Shown here: piece after piece, positions 43,101 to 54,830 of the stretch
How the letters are laid out: the number at the start of each line of letters is the position of its first letter
Position numbering within the stretch: position 1 is the first letter of the stretch
DNA from: Cordia subcordata
Taxonomy: Eukaryota; Streptophyta; Magnoliopsida; Boraginales; Cordiaceae
Assembly (NCBI GenBank): GCA_028554755.1
Contig: JAPTOF010000031.1
Location: 186,001 to 250,000 of the forward strand
DNA: 64,000 nucleotides
Reading direction: 5' to 3'
Made by a program: the position numbers and the translations under genes
Notes under the pieces: model-generated
Seen by the model: only the letters and a program-made list of their open reading frames with translations
What the model was told of the DNA's origin: nothing
The model's database searches: none

Positions 43101-43735
43101 AGAAGCCTTTGAAAAGTTGAAGAATGCTATCGCAAGTGAGCCTGTCATGAGTTTAGCAAATCCTGAGAAGTCGTATGAGATCCACACAGACACCTCAGAC
43201 TTTTTCATTGGAGGTGTTCTTATGCAAGATCACCACCCAATTGCCTATGAGAGCCGAAAGCTCAAAGACACTGAATGGAGATACACGATGCAAGAGAAGG
43301 AGATGACAGAATTTATCCATTGCTTAAAGGTATGGCGCCATTATTTTGTTGGGATCCACATTCATGGTCAACACAGACAACATTGCAACGAGTTATTTCG
43401 AGACTCGAAAGAAGCTAACTCCAAAGCAAGAAAGGTGGCAAGAGTTCCTTGTGGAGTTTGACTATAAGTTGGAGTACAAGCTTGGAAAAATCAACTTGGT
43501 GGCTGACACCTTGAGCAGCAAAGCAAAATTCTATCACGTGAAGAAAGATGAAACTCTGGTTGATAAGATCAAGGAAGGTATGTCCCAAGATTCCATGGCC
43601 CTTAACTTACTCATCTTTGCCTAGGAAGGGAAAACAAGACAATTTTGAGAGGAGGAAGGCTTGCTCTACACCAAAAAGACATCGCATGTATGTCCCAAAG
43701 TAAGGAAACCTACAGAGGGACTTGATGAAGGAATG
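43101..43735 (+). pseudogene. gypsy RNase H and integrase start (copy A)
   Basis: Tether and RNase [61 protein letters not shown], then LVEFDYKLEYKLGKINLVAD in a shifted frame. The integrase N-terminus region is recognisable until GLDEGMS-like sequence, where the copy breaks off at 43735. Confidence 0.8.
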
Positions 43736-43736
43736 T

Positions 43737-44640
43737 CATACTTACGGATGAGTCCTTTATGCACATTTTTTAATGCCTTGAATTGTTACGGTAGAAGCTT
43801 TACCATGACTTTGTCCCCAACTTGGAATGAGACATTTCTCCTTCCTTTGTTAGCTCACTTTTTCATCTTTTTAGCAACCTTGTCAAGGCAGGCCCTTGTC
43901 AAGTCAGATTGTTCTTTCCATCCCTTAGCTATTTGGTAGGCTAAGGGGCTACGTCCCTGGTAAGTGGACTCCAATACAATAGTGTGTAAGGCAAGGGGTA
44001 GCTGACCTGTTGCAACTTCAAACGGAGTCTCACTCGTCGCCTCACTTCTCTGGAGATTGTAGGAAAATTGGACCACATCATGTTGCCTAATTCTTTTGTT
44101 TGGCTCCCACAAAGTTCCTTAGATATAGCTCTAACAAAGCATTCACCTTTTCAGTTTGCCCATCAGTTTAGAGGTGAAAGCTTGTCGAGTAGTGAAGATC
44201 TGACCCCAAGAGTTTAAAGAGTTCAGTCCATAGCTTATCAATAAACCTTAGGTCACGACTTGAAACAATGTGTCGTGGTAGTCCCCAATACTTCACCACA
44301 TGTTTGAACAAGAGCTTGGTTGTTTGTTCCACAGTGCAATCGGCTGGGCTCGGTATGAATGTGGTGCATTTTGAGAATTTGTCTGCCACCATAGTATACT
44401 TCCACACCTTTTTGACATTGGCAAAGCAGTAAGAAAGTCCATGGTCACCATCTCCCACAGTCTCTCTGGTATAGGAAGGGGTTGAAGTAGTCCTCTAGAA
44501 GCTTGATTGTCAACCTTGTCCTGTTGGCAAATCAAGCATGTCTTCACGTATAACTCAATGTCGTCCCTCATGTGTGGCCAGTTGTATGCAGCTTCCAACA
44601 ATGCCCTTGTGCATTATTGGCCCAAGTGACAAGCCCATTT
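43737..44640 (-). pseudogene. gypsy integrase (copy B), C-terminally truncated
   Basis: Zinc-finger part AAYNWPHMRDDIELYVKTCL, CQQDKV, then core pieces MVTMDFLTALPMSK, CTVEQTTKLLFKHVVKYWGL and HIVSSRDLRFIDKLWTELFK, and VQFSYNLQRSEATSETPFEV. GDKVMVKLLP, then FKALKNVHKGLIRKY, is the last recognisable part at 43740. Split over several frames. Confidence 0.8.
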
Positions 44641-44736
44641 TAAGTCATGACATTCCTTCATCAAGTCCCTCTGAAGGTTCCTCCACTTTGGGACATATAT
44701 GCGATGCCCTTTGACATTGAGCAAGACATCCTCCTC

Positions 44737-45306
44737 TCAAAATTGTATTGTTTTCCCTTCCTGGGTAAAGGCGAGTAAGCTAAGGGCCATGGAATCTTGG
44801 GACATACCATTCTTCATCTTATCAACCAAAATGTCATCTTTCTTCATGTGATAGAATTCTGCTTTACGACTCAAGGCATCGGCCACCAAGTTGGCTTTTC
44901 CCAGCTTGTACTCCAACTTGTAATCGAACTCTACAATGAACTCTTGCCACCTTGCTTGCTTTGGAGTTAGCTTCTTTTGAGTCTCGAAATAACTCGTTGT
45001 GAAATTTTCTGTCTTGACCAAGAATGCGGATCCCAACAAATAATTGTGCCACACCCTTAAGCAATAGATAATGGCTGTCATCTCCTTCTCTTGCACCATG
45101 TATCTCCATTCTGTGTCGTTGAACTTTTGGCTCTCATAGGCAATTGAGTGGTGATCTTGCATAAGAACACCTTCAATGGTAAAGTCTAAGGTGTCTGTGT
45201 GTATCTCATACAGCTTCTCAGGAGTAGCTAAACTCATGACAGGCTTATTTGCGATAGTGTTCTTCAACTCTTCAAAGGCATCTTGGCAAGCCTTACTCCA
45301 TATCAA
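44737..45306 (-). pseudogene. gypsy RNase H (copy B)
   Basis: ACQDAFEELKNTIANKPVMS, YEIHTDTLDFTIEGVLMQDH and KFNDTEWRYMVQEKEMTAII carry the gypsy RNase H pattern, continuing LVADALSRKAEF. Open over 189 codons; it overlaps the RT frame end by a few bases in a different frame. Confidence 0.85.
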
Positions 45307-46485
45307 GAGGTGTTTTTCTTGAGAAGTTCATTGAGTGGGGTTGCCTTCTTTGAGTAGTTAAGGATGAACTGCCTATAATGATTCACCAACCCAAGGAAAG
45401 AACGTAATTCACTTACTTTGGTTGGTACTTCCCAAATCATGATAGCTTGAATCTTCTTTGGGTCGATCTTCAATTTTCCACCCTCAATGATATGGTCAAG
45501 AAAATGTACTCTTTGTTGAGTGAAAGAGCACTTTTCTTTCTTCACATGCAGTTCATTGTCCTTCGACACTTCGAAAACAATGCGTAGATGGTTGGCATGC
45601 TCTTCAAGAGTTTGATTATATATCACAATATCATCCAAATAGACCACTACGAACCGATCCAAGTAAGGGTGGAAAATTTTGTTCATCAAAGTACAAAAGG
45701 TTGCCGAGGAATTGGTAAGACCTAACAGTATAATCAAATATTCAAACGATCCATACCTTGTTACACACGTTGTCTTAGGCTCGTCCCCCGCAGCAATTCT
45801 CACTTGATGATATCCCGAGCGAAGGTCAAGTTTGGTGAAGAGCCTTACCTTCCCCAACTGATCAAACAAATCTGCTATCAAGGGATGGGATATTTGTTCT
45901 TTATTGTTACCTTGTCGAGGGCACGATAGTCGGTACATAGGCAGAGTGAGTTATCTTACATCTTTTGGAACAATACGGGTGCGCCATATAAAGCTATTTG
46001 AGGGTCGAATGAACCCCGTATCGAGCAACTCCTTGAGTTGTTTCTTCAACTATAACTCTGGAGGGGCCACTCAGTAAGGTGCTTTGGCAGGTGGCTTGGC
46101 ACCGAGAATTAGCTGAATCTCATGGTCCACCTCTCTCCTAGGTGGTAGCTTCTTCGGCAACTCAGATGGCATAACATCTTCAAACTCTTGAACGACTTTG
46201 GCAATCTCCTGGGCCATTTCTCCTGGCACTTGTTCACCTATGTCCTCCTTCATAGTTGGTAAGTAAGTTGCCTCTCCATGTCATAGACCTTTGTCAATTT
46301 GCATGGCTGATAGAAGCTTGATTTCTGGACTTGCTTAAACTTTGACTGGTACCATACATAGGGTTATTCTCCTTCATGATTACTACTTGTTCAAAATGGG
46401 GGGTGGGAATGACCTTGGCTTGTCTAAAGAATTCCATGCCTAAGACAACCTTGAAGTCATCCATAAGTACCACCGTGAAGTCCAC
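45303..46485 (-). pseudogene. gypsy reverse transcriptase (copy B)
   Basis: The spacer after protease (VVLMDDFKVVLGMEFFRQAK; EFEDVMPSELPKKLPPRREV) leads into RT with [40 protein letters not shown] and the catalytic VVVYLDDIVIYNQTLEEHAN, then [20 protein letters not shown]. From 45938 down to 45303 the frame is open, better kept than copy A. Confidence 0.85.
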
Positions 46486-46532
46486 GTCTCCCTATCATGT
46501 ACCAAGAGTTAACGCAACATTTTTAGCCATAC

Positions 46533-47960
46533 CTAACAATGGTCGAAAGGCAGAATTGACCATCTTGAGGGACCCTTGAGACTTGGTGATGATAAGCCCA
46601 ACCTCTTAGTTTCATCTTCTACCATGAAATTGTAGGAAGCTCCAGTATCCAACATGGCCATGGTGATCTTGTCATGAATCAACACTTCCACATACATCAA
46701 GCCACCTTTGGGCATAGTCATCATGGTTGGCTTGACGTTTAAAGCACTGAGCAATTGTAAAGAACTCATGTGGGCCTTAGTCACCTTCTTGTGTTCCTCC
46801 AACAATGAGTTGAGGGTTTTTCTCTTGGGGCACTCCTACCATATGTGAGGTCCTACGCAAAAGTAGCAAGTAAAAGGCTTCTTCTCTTTCTTCCCATCCT
46901 GGTTAGAGGATGACTTCTCTTGACCTTTGGGATTTTTATCTCCCCCATCTTTTCCCTTAAAGTCATTCTTGGGTTTGTTGTGGGAGGCATTCCTTGTCTT
47001 GAACTCTAGTAAGGATTCGTCTATGGCAACAACTTCGGCGAAGGTTTTTGGCGTTCTCATCCTAACTTTTTGTTGTGCCCATGGCTACAAACCCTTAACA
47101 AAGTCGTAAATGTGGCCATAATCTGACTTATTATGTACTTGAAGTTTAAGGGAAACATATTCCTTGACATAGTCATGGATGGTCCCTGTGTGCTTCAAGA
47201 CTCTAAGCTTTTCACAAGCATCCCATTCTGCTTCCTCCGGATAAAATTGCGTATACACATCCTCCTTAGATGTAGCCTAAGTTAGCAGGTCCTTGTTTAC
47301 CTCTTTGAGTCCTTGGTGCTTCATGCGCCACCATAAAGCTAAATCCTCAGAGAAATAGAGTGTTGCTGTCTTGACACAGCTTGCATCATCCACAAGTCCA
47401 ACCATATCAAAATATTGCTCAACCTGCCAAAAGAAGTTATCTACCTCCTTGTTTTCACGTTTCCCACTATAAAGACTAGGTCTTGGCATGACCAACTTTG
47501 GTGCATGATAGTAAGTTGGTGGCCCATGGGCTATTGCCTCACTACACATAGCCCAATCCTTCTTCATCTTCTCAAAGATCTTGTGTTGTTCAGCCGTCTG
47601 GCAATCTTGCTCAATAATCTCAACTTGTAACCAATCGGCAAGGGTTTCCTTCTCGATGAGTGCTTTCTTAGCTGTCTCTTTTACTGTTTGCACCTAAGCG
47701 TAAAGGTTTTTGAGTCCTTCACATAGGTCCTCCAAACCTAGTGCCTCCTCATCGTCAAACCCAAGCTTTTGAAGTTTCAGCATGAAATCAACAACAACAC
47801 ATCTGCTTTCGTCAAACACGCCTCGAAAGCAGCTTGCACATCACGAGACTTTCCCCTCTTATTGCCTTTGGCTGCTACATAAGGGGGTAAGGCCTTCCTT
47901 CCTCTCTCATCATTCCCAGCATCAATGCTCTTCTCAACATTTGAACAAGACATCCTTCAA
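46533..47960 (-). pseudogene. gypsy GAG and protease (copy B)
   Basis: GAG pieces KETLADWLQVEIIEQDCQTA, YHAPKLVMPRPSLYSGKREN, NFFWQVEQYFDMVGLVDDAS, LALWWRMKHQGLK, FYPEEAEWDA and HDYVKEYVSLKLQVHNK, then a Lys-rich linker and the knuckle CYFCVGPHIW-stop-ECPK. Protease: GLMYVEVLIHDKITMAMLDT, GASYNFMVEDETKRLGL with intact DTG. Stops at about 47277 and 46834, and a frameshift near 46590-46600. Confidence 0.8.
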
Positions 47961-48011
47961 AGGAGCAAAATTACAAACACCTTACGTGTAACCTTGGCTC
48001 TGGTAACCACT

Positions 48012-48529
48012 TGTCACGCCCTTAGCCTATTCCAAGCACAGCATGTGCCACTTAGACACTTTTCTTAGGCAAAAATGGCTAAGTCAGCCTACAAAACCAC
48101 AAACAAAGGAAATTTGCAAAGTAAAGAATAAAGGAGTGGAATAAAGGGATGAGAAAATAAGACTTTGTATTATTCTCAAATTTTTCTATGTGTTCTATAC
48201 AAATGAGAATTTAGGCTATTTATACATCTCTTCTCGTAGATGAATGGCTCAGATCATCTCAATCTAACAGCTAACATTAGCTTCTAGATTATTTTACATC
48301 AATTTGGGGATTTTCCCAATTAATCAGGGGGATTTTACAATTAGTTACAATAGATAAGGTCATAATCAAAGGGATTGGGATTAATTCAAAATCCCTTCCA
48401 TATTCATTCTTCTCTAGAAAATCTTCTAGATGCTCCAAGAAATGAAAGTGACATGTGTGCCTTCTAGTGAGCCTCGTCATCCTTGCCACGTGACGGCCTG
48501 CATGGCAGCTCTATCGTCGGGGTGTGACA
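48012..48529 (-). repeat. 5' LTR of gypsy copy B
   Basis: 518 bp, begins TGTCACACCCCGACG on the minus strand and ends GGGCGTGACA. TATA box on the minus strand at 48216-48224. The right flank CTAAG does not match the TCTAT at the left end of the composite. Confidence 0.85.
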
Positions 48530-48665
48530 CTAAGATCCTGACATGTCAGCTTTTAGATAAATAGAGCTTGACACATTAGTGCAAAAATTTATTACACTAG
48601 TATTTCAAGGATCCGTGTTTTGCACGAGTCCCCAAAAAGCTCCATACCTTACTTAAGGTTTAGTT

Positions 48666-49610
48666 CTTTTTTTTAATGAAAACGGTAAGCTGTTTGTATT
48701 AATCATGAGAAAAGTACATGTACAATATGTAAGGTGGAACAAAAATTGGGAAGCCTATATAAGAATATCATTCCACAATTTACAAAAGGTAAATTTTCTT
48801 CCAATGGAGACTTTAGTTCTAACATAATTACTTTAAACAAGTACTTCTCGATCTTGAATTCCATGTTGAAGATCCTGCTATTTTGCACATGCCAATGCTG
48901 TACATTGCAGCACCAAGGAAATACTTCAACAATGTTTCCTTGATGCTTTTATTAAGTGTTTCTGGGGTGACAAAAGCAAGAATGTCCTCCCAATTGATAA
49001 GGTTGTTTCGAGTAGCAAGAAGCTCAAGCCCTTTTCTCTAAATTCTTCTTGTAAAGGAGCACTCAAAGACCAATGATCCCTAGTTTCACTTGCCAAATTG
49101 CAAGAGATACAAGAAGGGTTGATGCCAATATTCCAATCAAGCAATCTGACTTTGTGCTTAGTCGGTCAAGACAAATGAGCCAAACAATAAAGCCACCTTT
49201 TGGAGTATGCCCTTTAAACCAAACAATGTTGTGCCAAGGTTGTCTCTTTTCCTCAAATGCTCCCAAGTATTTTTAAAAGTGAAAGTGCCATCATGAGTAA
49301 GGTTCCATTTGATCATATCCTCAACATCAATAATGAGATACAAATTGAACCTTGAATGAGATAAATCAAAAAGATGAGGAGGCCAATTCCAATCGAAAGT
49401 AAAGAGGACTTCACTAACCTCCAATGTTAAAAAGAATGCCACTTAGATCCATTGACCATGCTAGAACTAAGCGGAGGAGCCATCCCCAATAATATGAACG
49501 ATGTGATTTCTAGGAAATTCCTAGCAATCCAAGATTGCTTTGATGATCCAACTATCATCCGATGGCAAGAGATAGTCTAGATAGATTTATCAGCTTTGAA
49601 GGAAGTCTGA
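48666..49610 (-). pseudogene. LINE (L1-type) 3' end with zf-RVT region
   Basis: On the minus strand, pieces such as HIVHIIGDGSS...FWHGQWI, MIKWNLTHDGTFTFKNTWEH, PWHNIVWFKGHTPKGGFIVW, CLDRLSTKSD and NPSCISCNLASETRDH follow the order of the C-terminal zinc-binding region after the LINE reverse transcriptase. A T-run at about 48667-48676 (plus strand) is the element's poly(A) tail. Stops and frame changes mark an old 5'-truncated copy. Confidence 0.7.
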
Positions 49611-51954
49611 ATCGAAGAAGAATGTCAAATCTAAAAGAAGTTGGGAATTCAAAGTTGATTCATCAAGTTTGCTTCCCTACTTATCTTTTGAGTATTTATG
49701 TAGAAAGATAAGAGTCAACTCTCGCTACATTATCTTCTTCTTGTTGAATTCTAGAGTACGTAATTGAGTGCCAAGTCAAACAAGGAATTATTAATATTGT
49801 TATGGAAAACAAGAGCTCTGAAAAAGCCTCACAAGAAACGTGAGCCAACTTCTTACCAATAGAGATCATCTATACATTTTTTGTTTACTTGAAACGAAGA
49901 TCAAACAACTAGTGCAATGTGATCGTAACTATGGTAGAATTTGGATAATTTAATTTGGGATAAAATGGAGGTTGATATCTAAATTCTTGAGGACTAGGAT
50001 CAGGATCTTTTATGCTAGGTCCAATTGCTCAACACTAACATCAAATTTCTTTATAGCACCACATATGGAAGTAATGGAAGTGGAGATGGATAAAAACTCA
50101 GGTCCAATTGTTCAACACTAATAATAGTAGAAATATATAGTTGTTGTAGTTGATGTGAATAGCATAAATAAGTGGAGTGTGCACTTAACCATCAAAGCAA
50201 GATATAAGATGTTCTTATCACTCCCGTCATTGATGGATGCAAATATATAGTGAAGTGCAAAATTGATCAATCGGTATAGTTGGACAATGTTGCACCAAGT
50301 CTCCACATAGTAGAGGTACAATAATTACAAGTTTATTATAATTTTTTAGGTTGCAGCTGGTAGCATTTTGTTCAAGGATGAATAGCTGTAACATATAAGT
50401 AAAAGTCCCCTCCTAGTTCCAATATGTACTAGTGCTTCAATTAACCCATGATTTTAGCATTCTAGTATGGCTCCTTACAATTTATTGAAATTTTATCTTG
50501 ACAGACCCCTGAAAGAAGTATAGATCTTCTAAGGTATCAACAAACATAAAGGTCCAAGAAGTAACCAACATGAATGTGCAAGGAGCAATGAGCTTGAATG
50601 TGCAAAGAAGATGTTGCCCTACGTGGAAGCCTGATGTCATACTGACAGGAGTAGTCAAGGAAGGGAAAAGGAAACCTCTTGCTGATCCAATTGTAATGAC
50701 CAGTCATGATACTTTTTACAATTTTATAGTTGACCTACTAGCTACTAGTCATGATTTAGGTAAGTTTTCTACTTTTTTACTATTTATACTTTTTCGTTCA
50801 TCAATTCATGTGTATATTTGTGGTTTCAATCATTCACTTTAGATGTGCGAGAGCAAAGTAATAGCCTTTGCAATAGTCCAAATGCTAAACCTTAGATTGT
50901 TAATTAGGAATACTCATTCTAAACTATCCCTCTGGATAACTTATACGTATACGCAATACACATGAAAATTGGCCAAGGACAGCCAATACCAAAACCATTT
51001 TACTTATCTTCAAGTAATTAAGCTACCAATTTTCTGAGAAAGTAAAGAAAATCTTCTAAACATAAATCAAACATGACCAAATCAAAGTTAAGCCAGCATT
51101 TCACATTGTCATTATTTGTATATTGTGTTCTTAGCTGAATAACCCCTCAAGCAATTGACATTCATGAAGTTTCAACCCTAGCTTTCTATTATGTCAATTT
51201 GCATCGAGGGGTAAAGGCATATAAAAGACTATATGCACCACATAGGAAGGCACAAATGGAAAGATATACAACAATTTCTGTGGCCTTCTCTTAACTAACT
51301 TTTGCAAGTTTCTATTCGATGTGTTTAAGATAAAAAGACAAGAGCAAAGTTACACCTTTTTCCATGGAATCAACTACTTTCTTTGTTTCTGCTTTGTTTT
51401 CTTACAGATCATAGCCTATAAATTCCCAAGAATGAATATGTATTTCTTGGCTTTAATTCCTTATGACAGCATTAATGACTTTTAACTATCAGGCCAATAG
51501 CAAATATTTCATAGCCATGAGAGGATACGTTGCATATTCTTAAAATAGTTTTAGCCTTCAATGAAATTAGATGCAGTTGAATGCCGCTAAATGACTTAGA
51601 GGGACCGATAAACTTAGATCCCAAAGAGAGTGGAGATTGGCAAGCAATTATATATGAAGCAAAAGGTTAAATAGTAGCCCTAAGAAAACAAAAGGTGATA
51701 TACATTCTCTTAACACAATATCAAAATGTTATGTAGTAACTCTAGTCTTAACTATCTATCAATTTTATTTGAAATAGCAACTAATTAATGAATAATATCC
51801 ATGAAACCAATGGCTAATAGCACAATGAGATAGACGCCTGACCAACCTTTGCTTTTCCAATTTCTTAGTTATCAATCTTAAAAAGGAATATAGATGTACA
51901 ACCACCAATTTATTGGCATTAAACAATACACAGAATTGTGGACAAGTAGTAATA
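49611..51954. other. intergenic, no recognised feature
   Basis: AT-rich sequence with short chance frames. A frame at 50570-50842 (MNVQGAMSLNVQRRC...) has no family resemblance. No repeat structure stood out. Confidence 0.4.
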
Positions 51955-52036
51955 TTATTGTCCTTAAATTGCTTAACGAGTTTTGGTGGAGACACATGGT
52001 CAATTTCAGCTCCCAGAATTGCAATTGACACCTTAC
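51955..52036 (-). pseudogene. dienelactone-hydrolase-like exon fragment
   Basis: Minus-strand translation GKVSIAILGAEIDHVSPPKL, then VKQF, matches the stretch of plant dienelactone hydrolase family proteins that carries a catalytic-site Asp (ILGAEID). A splice acceptor CTTTTTAG precedes it at about 52036. The matching part ends at KQF without a donor site and I found no other exons nearby, so this is probably a relic. Confidence 0.5.
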
Positions 52037-53429
52037 CACTAAAAAGCACAAAGATATATATTTAGACTAAGCACACATTCATTAGTCAAAACTCTTCTCA
52101 CCCAAATGGGAGAAACTATAGTTATTATAACCAGTAAATAATTTAATGAACTCATTGATTAAGCAAAAGATGTAGCCCAAAGCAATTGTAACTTGTCCCA
52201 CAAAAACCAAATTCTTTCTCTTTTGATATGTACGTTTTATCTAGTTTTGTTAGAAATGCATAAATGCACTTAGCAGTTGCAGTTGATTTATAGCCAAATC
52301 AACCCCATATAAGATGGACAATTGAAAAAGAAGCATGAAAAAAGGCACAAAGGCCTAAAGAGATATGTGCCAATCTAATGTGCAAATATAGAATTCTCTA
52401 AGGGAGTATTATGTTGTGTATATAAAAAGCTTTTCCCAACTCCAACCATAATATTATTACTTTATTAGATTATGAGTGAGATTTAGTGATTGTGAATTAT
52501 TTTCAAAAATGTATCATTACTTTATTACTATTAGATCTAGATTTTCCTTGTGTAAAGTAGATCCATTGTGCTTATTTCTAATTGTATCACTATAGTATGA
52601 TAGCATTTTATAGTTTATACTATAGTAGGTTGAGATGAAAGCTAACATATATAGGGCACTCAAAGTATCGAGGCACCAACTTTAAGAATTACAAGTTGTA
52701 TAACTAGAATACCTAGTGATAAGTTCACAATCTCTATAGGCTGGACTACAATACCTTATTGCCCATAACTAAGACAAGAAGATAAAGATCATCAGGGAAG
52801 AAGCAACTCGTTACATACATTTCCACCTAAGCCCCTTTCAGATATATCCAGTCGGACATAAAAATACACATAACTGAATGAACTTAAGGCCAGTCATAAG
52901 GTACATAACTGATGAATATTTTTCCATATCGTGGTATAGTTACATATAGTATATATATACATGATGTAAGACACATAATTAAAGATCAACCATATATATC
53001 CAATTTAGAAACTCTCTATTGCAGGGTTTTAATTTAGAAATACTTGTCCCATAGTTCTAAACACATATTGACTGCTAATTAATAGGTTAGACTAATAGAG
53101 GTAAAGTCATCAAAACACCATTACATGGCAAAAGTCAAACATTCGCTGATCATGAAGAAAGGAAAGAGAAAAAAAATTAAAGAGTTAATATTGGATTTGT
53201 GGTACCCAAATGCCCATCCTTACATTTGCAATTTTGCATCTCAAGTCTTTAATTTTGGTGGGCCAATTTCAATATTCAGCCATGTGCAATAAAGAACATA
53301 CCACAAAAGCTTCATATATAGAGTAGTAGTATTAACTCCAGTCAGTATTGATAATAGTTTGACCAAAAAAAGCAGCATAGGTTGAAGAAGAATATGTTCA
53401 TTTCTCCATATAAAACCAACTCCACTTGT
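52037..53429. other. intergenic, no recognised feature
   Basis: AT-rich DNA. I looked for further hydrolase exons on the minus strand and saw none. Confidence 0.35.
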
Positions 53430-54218
53430 TAATGGTAAGACCCGTTGCATGGTACCAGCAAAAATTCTAGTTAGACTAGAAAAGAAGAAACTTTCAGCCA
53501 TCCAAGTGGAGAATGGAACTAGACAATATGAGAGGGCCTGCTCAAAGGCCACGAAAGGAGTTGACAAGGGTGAGCAGGTAGCGGGCAAGACATTGAAGGA
53601 GGTCGCCAAAGACTGTGAAAAGATGAAAGAGATCATATCACCCTTGATGCAAAGGAAGGCCCTACCTATAAAGAAGGCGGACTCTCATATGATGCTACAC
53701 ATAGTACCAACCAAAAAGGTGAGGCAACTAGACCTGATTAGGCCCAATTCTCTCTCAATCTCCAAAGGAGCCAAGCAATGGGCAAGAAGCCAGTTGAAAC
53801 AAGTCAACGAACTCTTGTTGCTCGTACCATGGAGTTAGAGACCACTTGCAAAACAAGCTACCGTCACACAAAGCAAGCCAATTCATCAAGAACCTGTACT
53901 GACAAATCAGTTAGCAAGATGACGAGAGGAGCCTATCGAGGAAAAAAGGACACACCATTTAAAGATAAGGACACAGTCATGATGAACCTAGCAACCACAA
54001 TGATACTAGATCCTCGTGATAAGGAAGTTGATTTCATTGAAGCCAATTGTGTAGGAGAACTTCCACACCAACATGAGTACTTGGTGCATTAGAAGGGCTA
54101 GCCTACAATCGAGGCAAGTTAGAAACCAACACACTCCCTTGGAAACTTTGTTAAGGAGATTGTGAGGTATCATGAGAAATTTGTGACGAGGACGTTCACA
54201 GAATTAGGTAAGGGAGAT
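53430..54218 (+). pseudogene. gypsy copy C: chromodomain-type 3' end, mostly deleted
   Basis: The first part (PAKILVRLEKKKLSAIQVEN...GEQVAGKTLKEVAK) is related to the protease-RT spacer of copies A and B. Sequence then jumps to the Pol C-terminus, with EANCVGELPHQHEYLVH-stop-KG and EIVRYHEKFV, a chromodomain pattern in which Trp codons appear as TAG. The chromodomain would direct integration by binding histone marks. A purine tract TAAGGGAGAT leads into the LTR. RT, RNase H and integrase are deleted. Confidence 0.6.
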
Positions 54219-54815
54219 TGTCATGCCCACTGATTGAGACATCACATAGGCAGTGAGAATGCGAGATAGCAAGACTAAGGCTTGCGAAAACGCACATGTG
54301 GCACTTTCCTTGCCCAGAGCACCCTCGATGATGCAAGCGCCATGCAAGTAGCTACTTGGCAAGGATGATAAAGCTTATGAGGATGTACGCATGGCACTTT
54401 CCTTCCATGGATAATCTAGAAGATACTTTAGATAGATAGATAGATAGATACGGTAAAGAATTTGAATGGATATCAATCCCTTTGATTGAGGGATTATCAG
54501 TTGCAACTGATTATAATATTCCATGATTAGTGTAGAATAGTCTATAAACTAGTATTAGCCGTTAGATTGGGATTATCCTAGCCATTCATTAGATAGGAGG
54601 AATGTATAAATAGCCTAGCTTCTCATTTGTACGAACACATAGAAAATTGAGAGCAATACCAATACTATTCTCTCAAACTCTCTTTATTCCGCTGCTTTAT
54701 ATTTTTGCCTTGCAAAGTTCCTTTATTTGTGTTTTCAGGCTGAGTTAGCCACTTTGACATTAGAAAAGTGTCTAAGTGCCTCATCCAACACTTGGGATAG
54801 GCCAAATCCATGACG
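54219..54815 (+). repeat. gypsy copy C LTR
   Basis: About 597 bp, TGTCATGCCCACTG to CCATGACG. Shares with LTRs A and B the core TATAAATAGCCTAGCTT (TATA at 54605-54613), the region TTAGCCNTTAGATTGNGAT and the 3' part AAAAGTGTCTAAGTGCC, but is clearly more diverged. A (GATA)n stretch lies near 54428-54450. Confidence 0.75.
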
Positions 54816-54817
54816 AG

Positions 54818-54830
54818 TGGTATCAAAGCC
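54818..54830 (+). promoter_or_regulatory. primer binding site after LTR C
   Basis: TGGTATCAAAGCC directly after the LTR resembles the initiator-Met primer site TGGTATCAGAGC. An LTR with a polypurine tract on its left and a primer site on its right is shared between two element bodies. Confidence 0.6.

Larger units (their letters stand above)
39711..43735 (+). mobile_element. Ty3/gypsy copy A, 3'-truncated, plus strand
   Basis: 5' LTR, primer binding site, GAG, protease, RT, RNase H and the start of integrase in order on the plus strand. It ends abruptly in integrase at GAAGGAATGTCAT (43735), where a second copy begins in the opposite orientation. No 3' LTR. The copy is badly decayed: many stops in GAG, a protease active site changed from DTG to DTK, stops in RT, and a 226-bp MITE inserted before RT. 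Confidence 0.85.
43737..48529 (-). mobile_element. Ty3/gypsy copy B, 3'-truncated, minus strand
   Basis: Mirror partner of copy A, read from 48529 down to 43737: LTR, primer site, GAG, protease, RT, RNase H, integrase. It reaches farther into integrase than A, ending at FKALKNVHKGLIRKY just before the chromodomain region; no 3' LTR. A and B share about 4 kb of inverted sequence. B keeps the protease DTG and RT YLDD motifs, but stops and frame changes interrupt GAG and RT. Confidence 0.85.

Noticed and set aside
39711..48529. Single foldback transposon with LTR-like TIRs
   Set aside because: The outer 5-bp flanks TCTAT and CTAAG do not match, and both arms carry separate gypsy coding regions truncated at different points.
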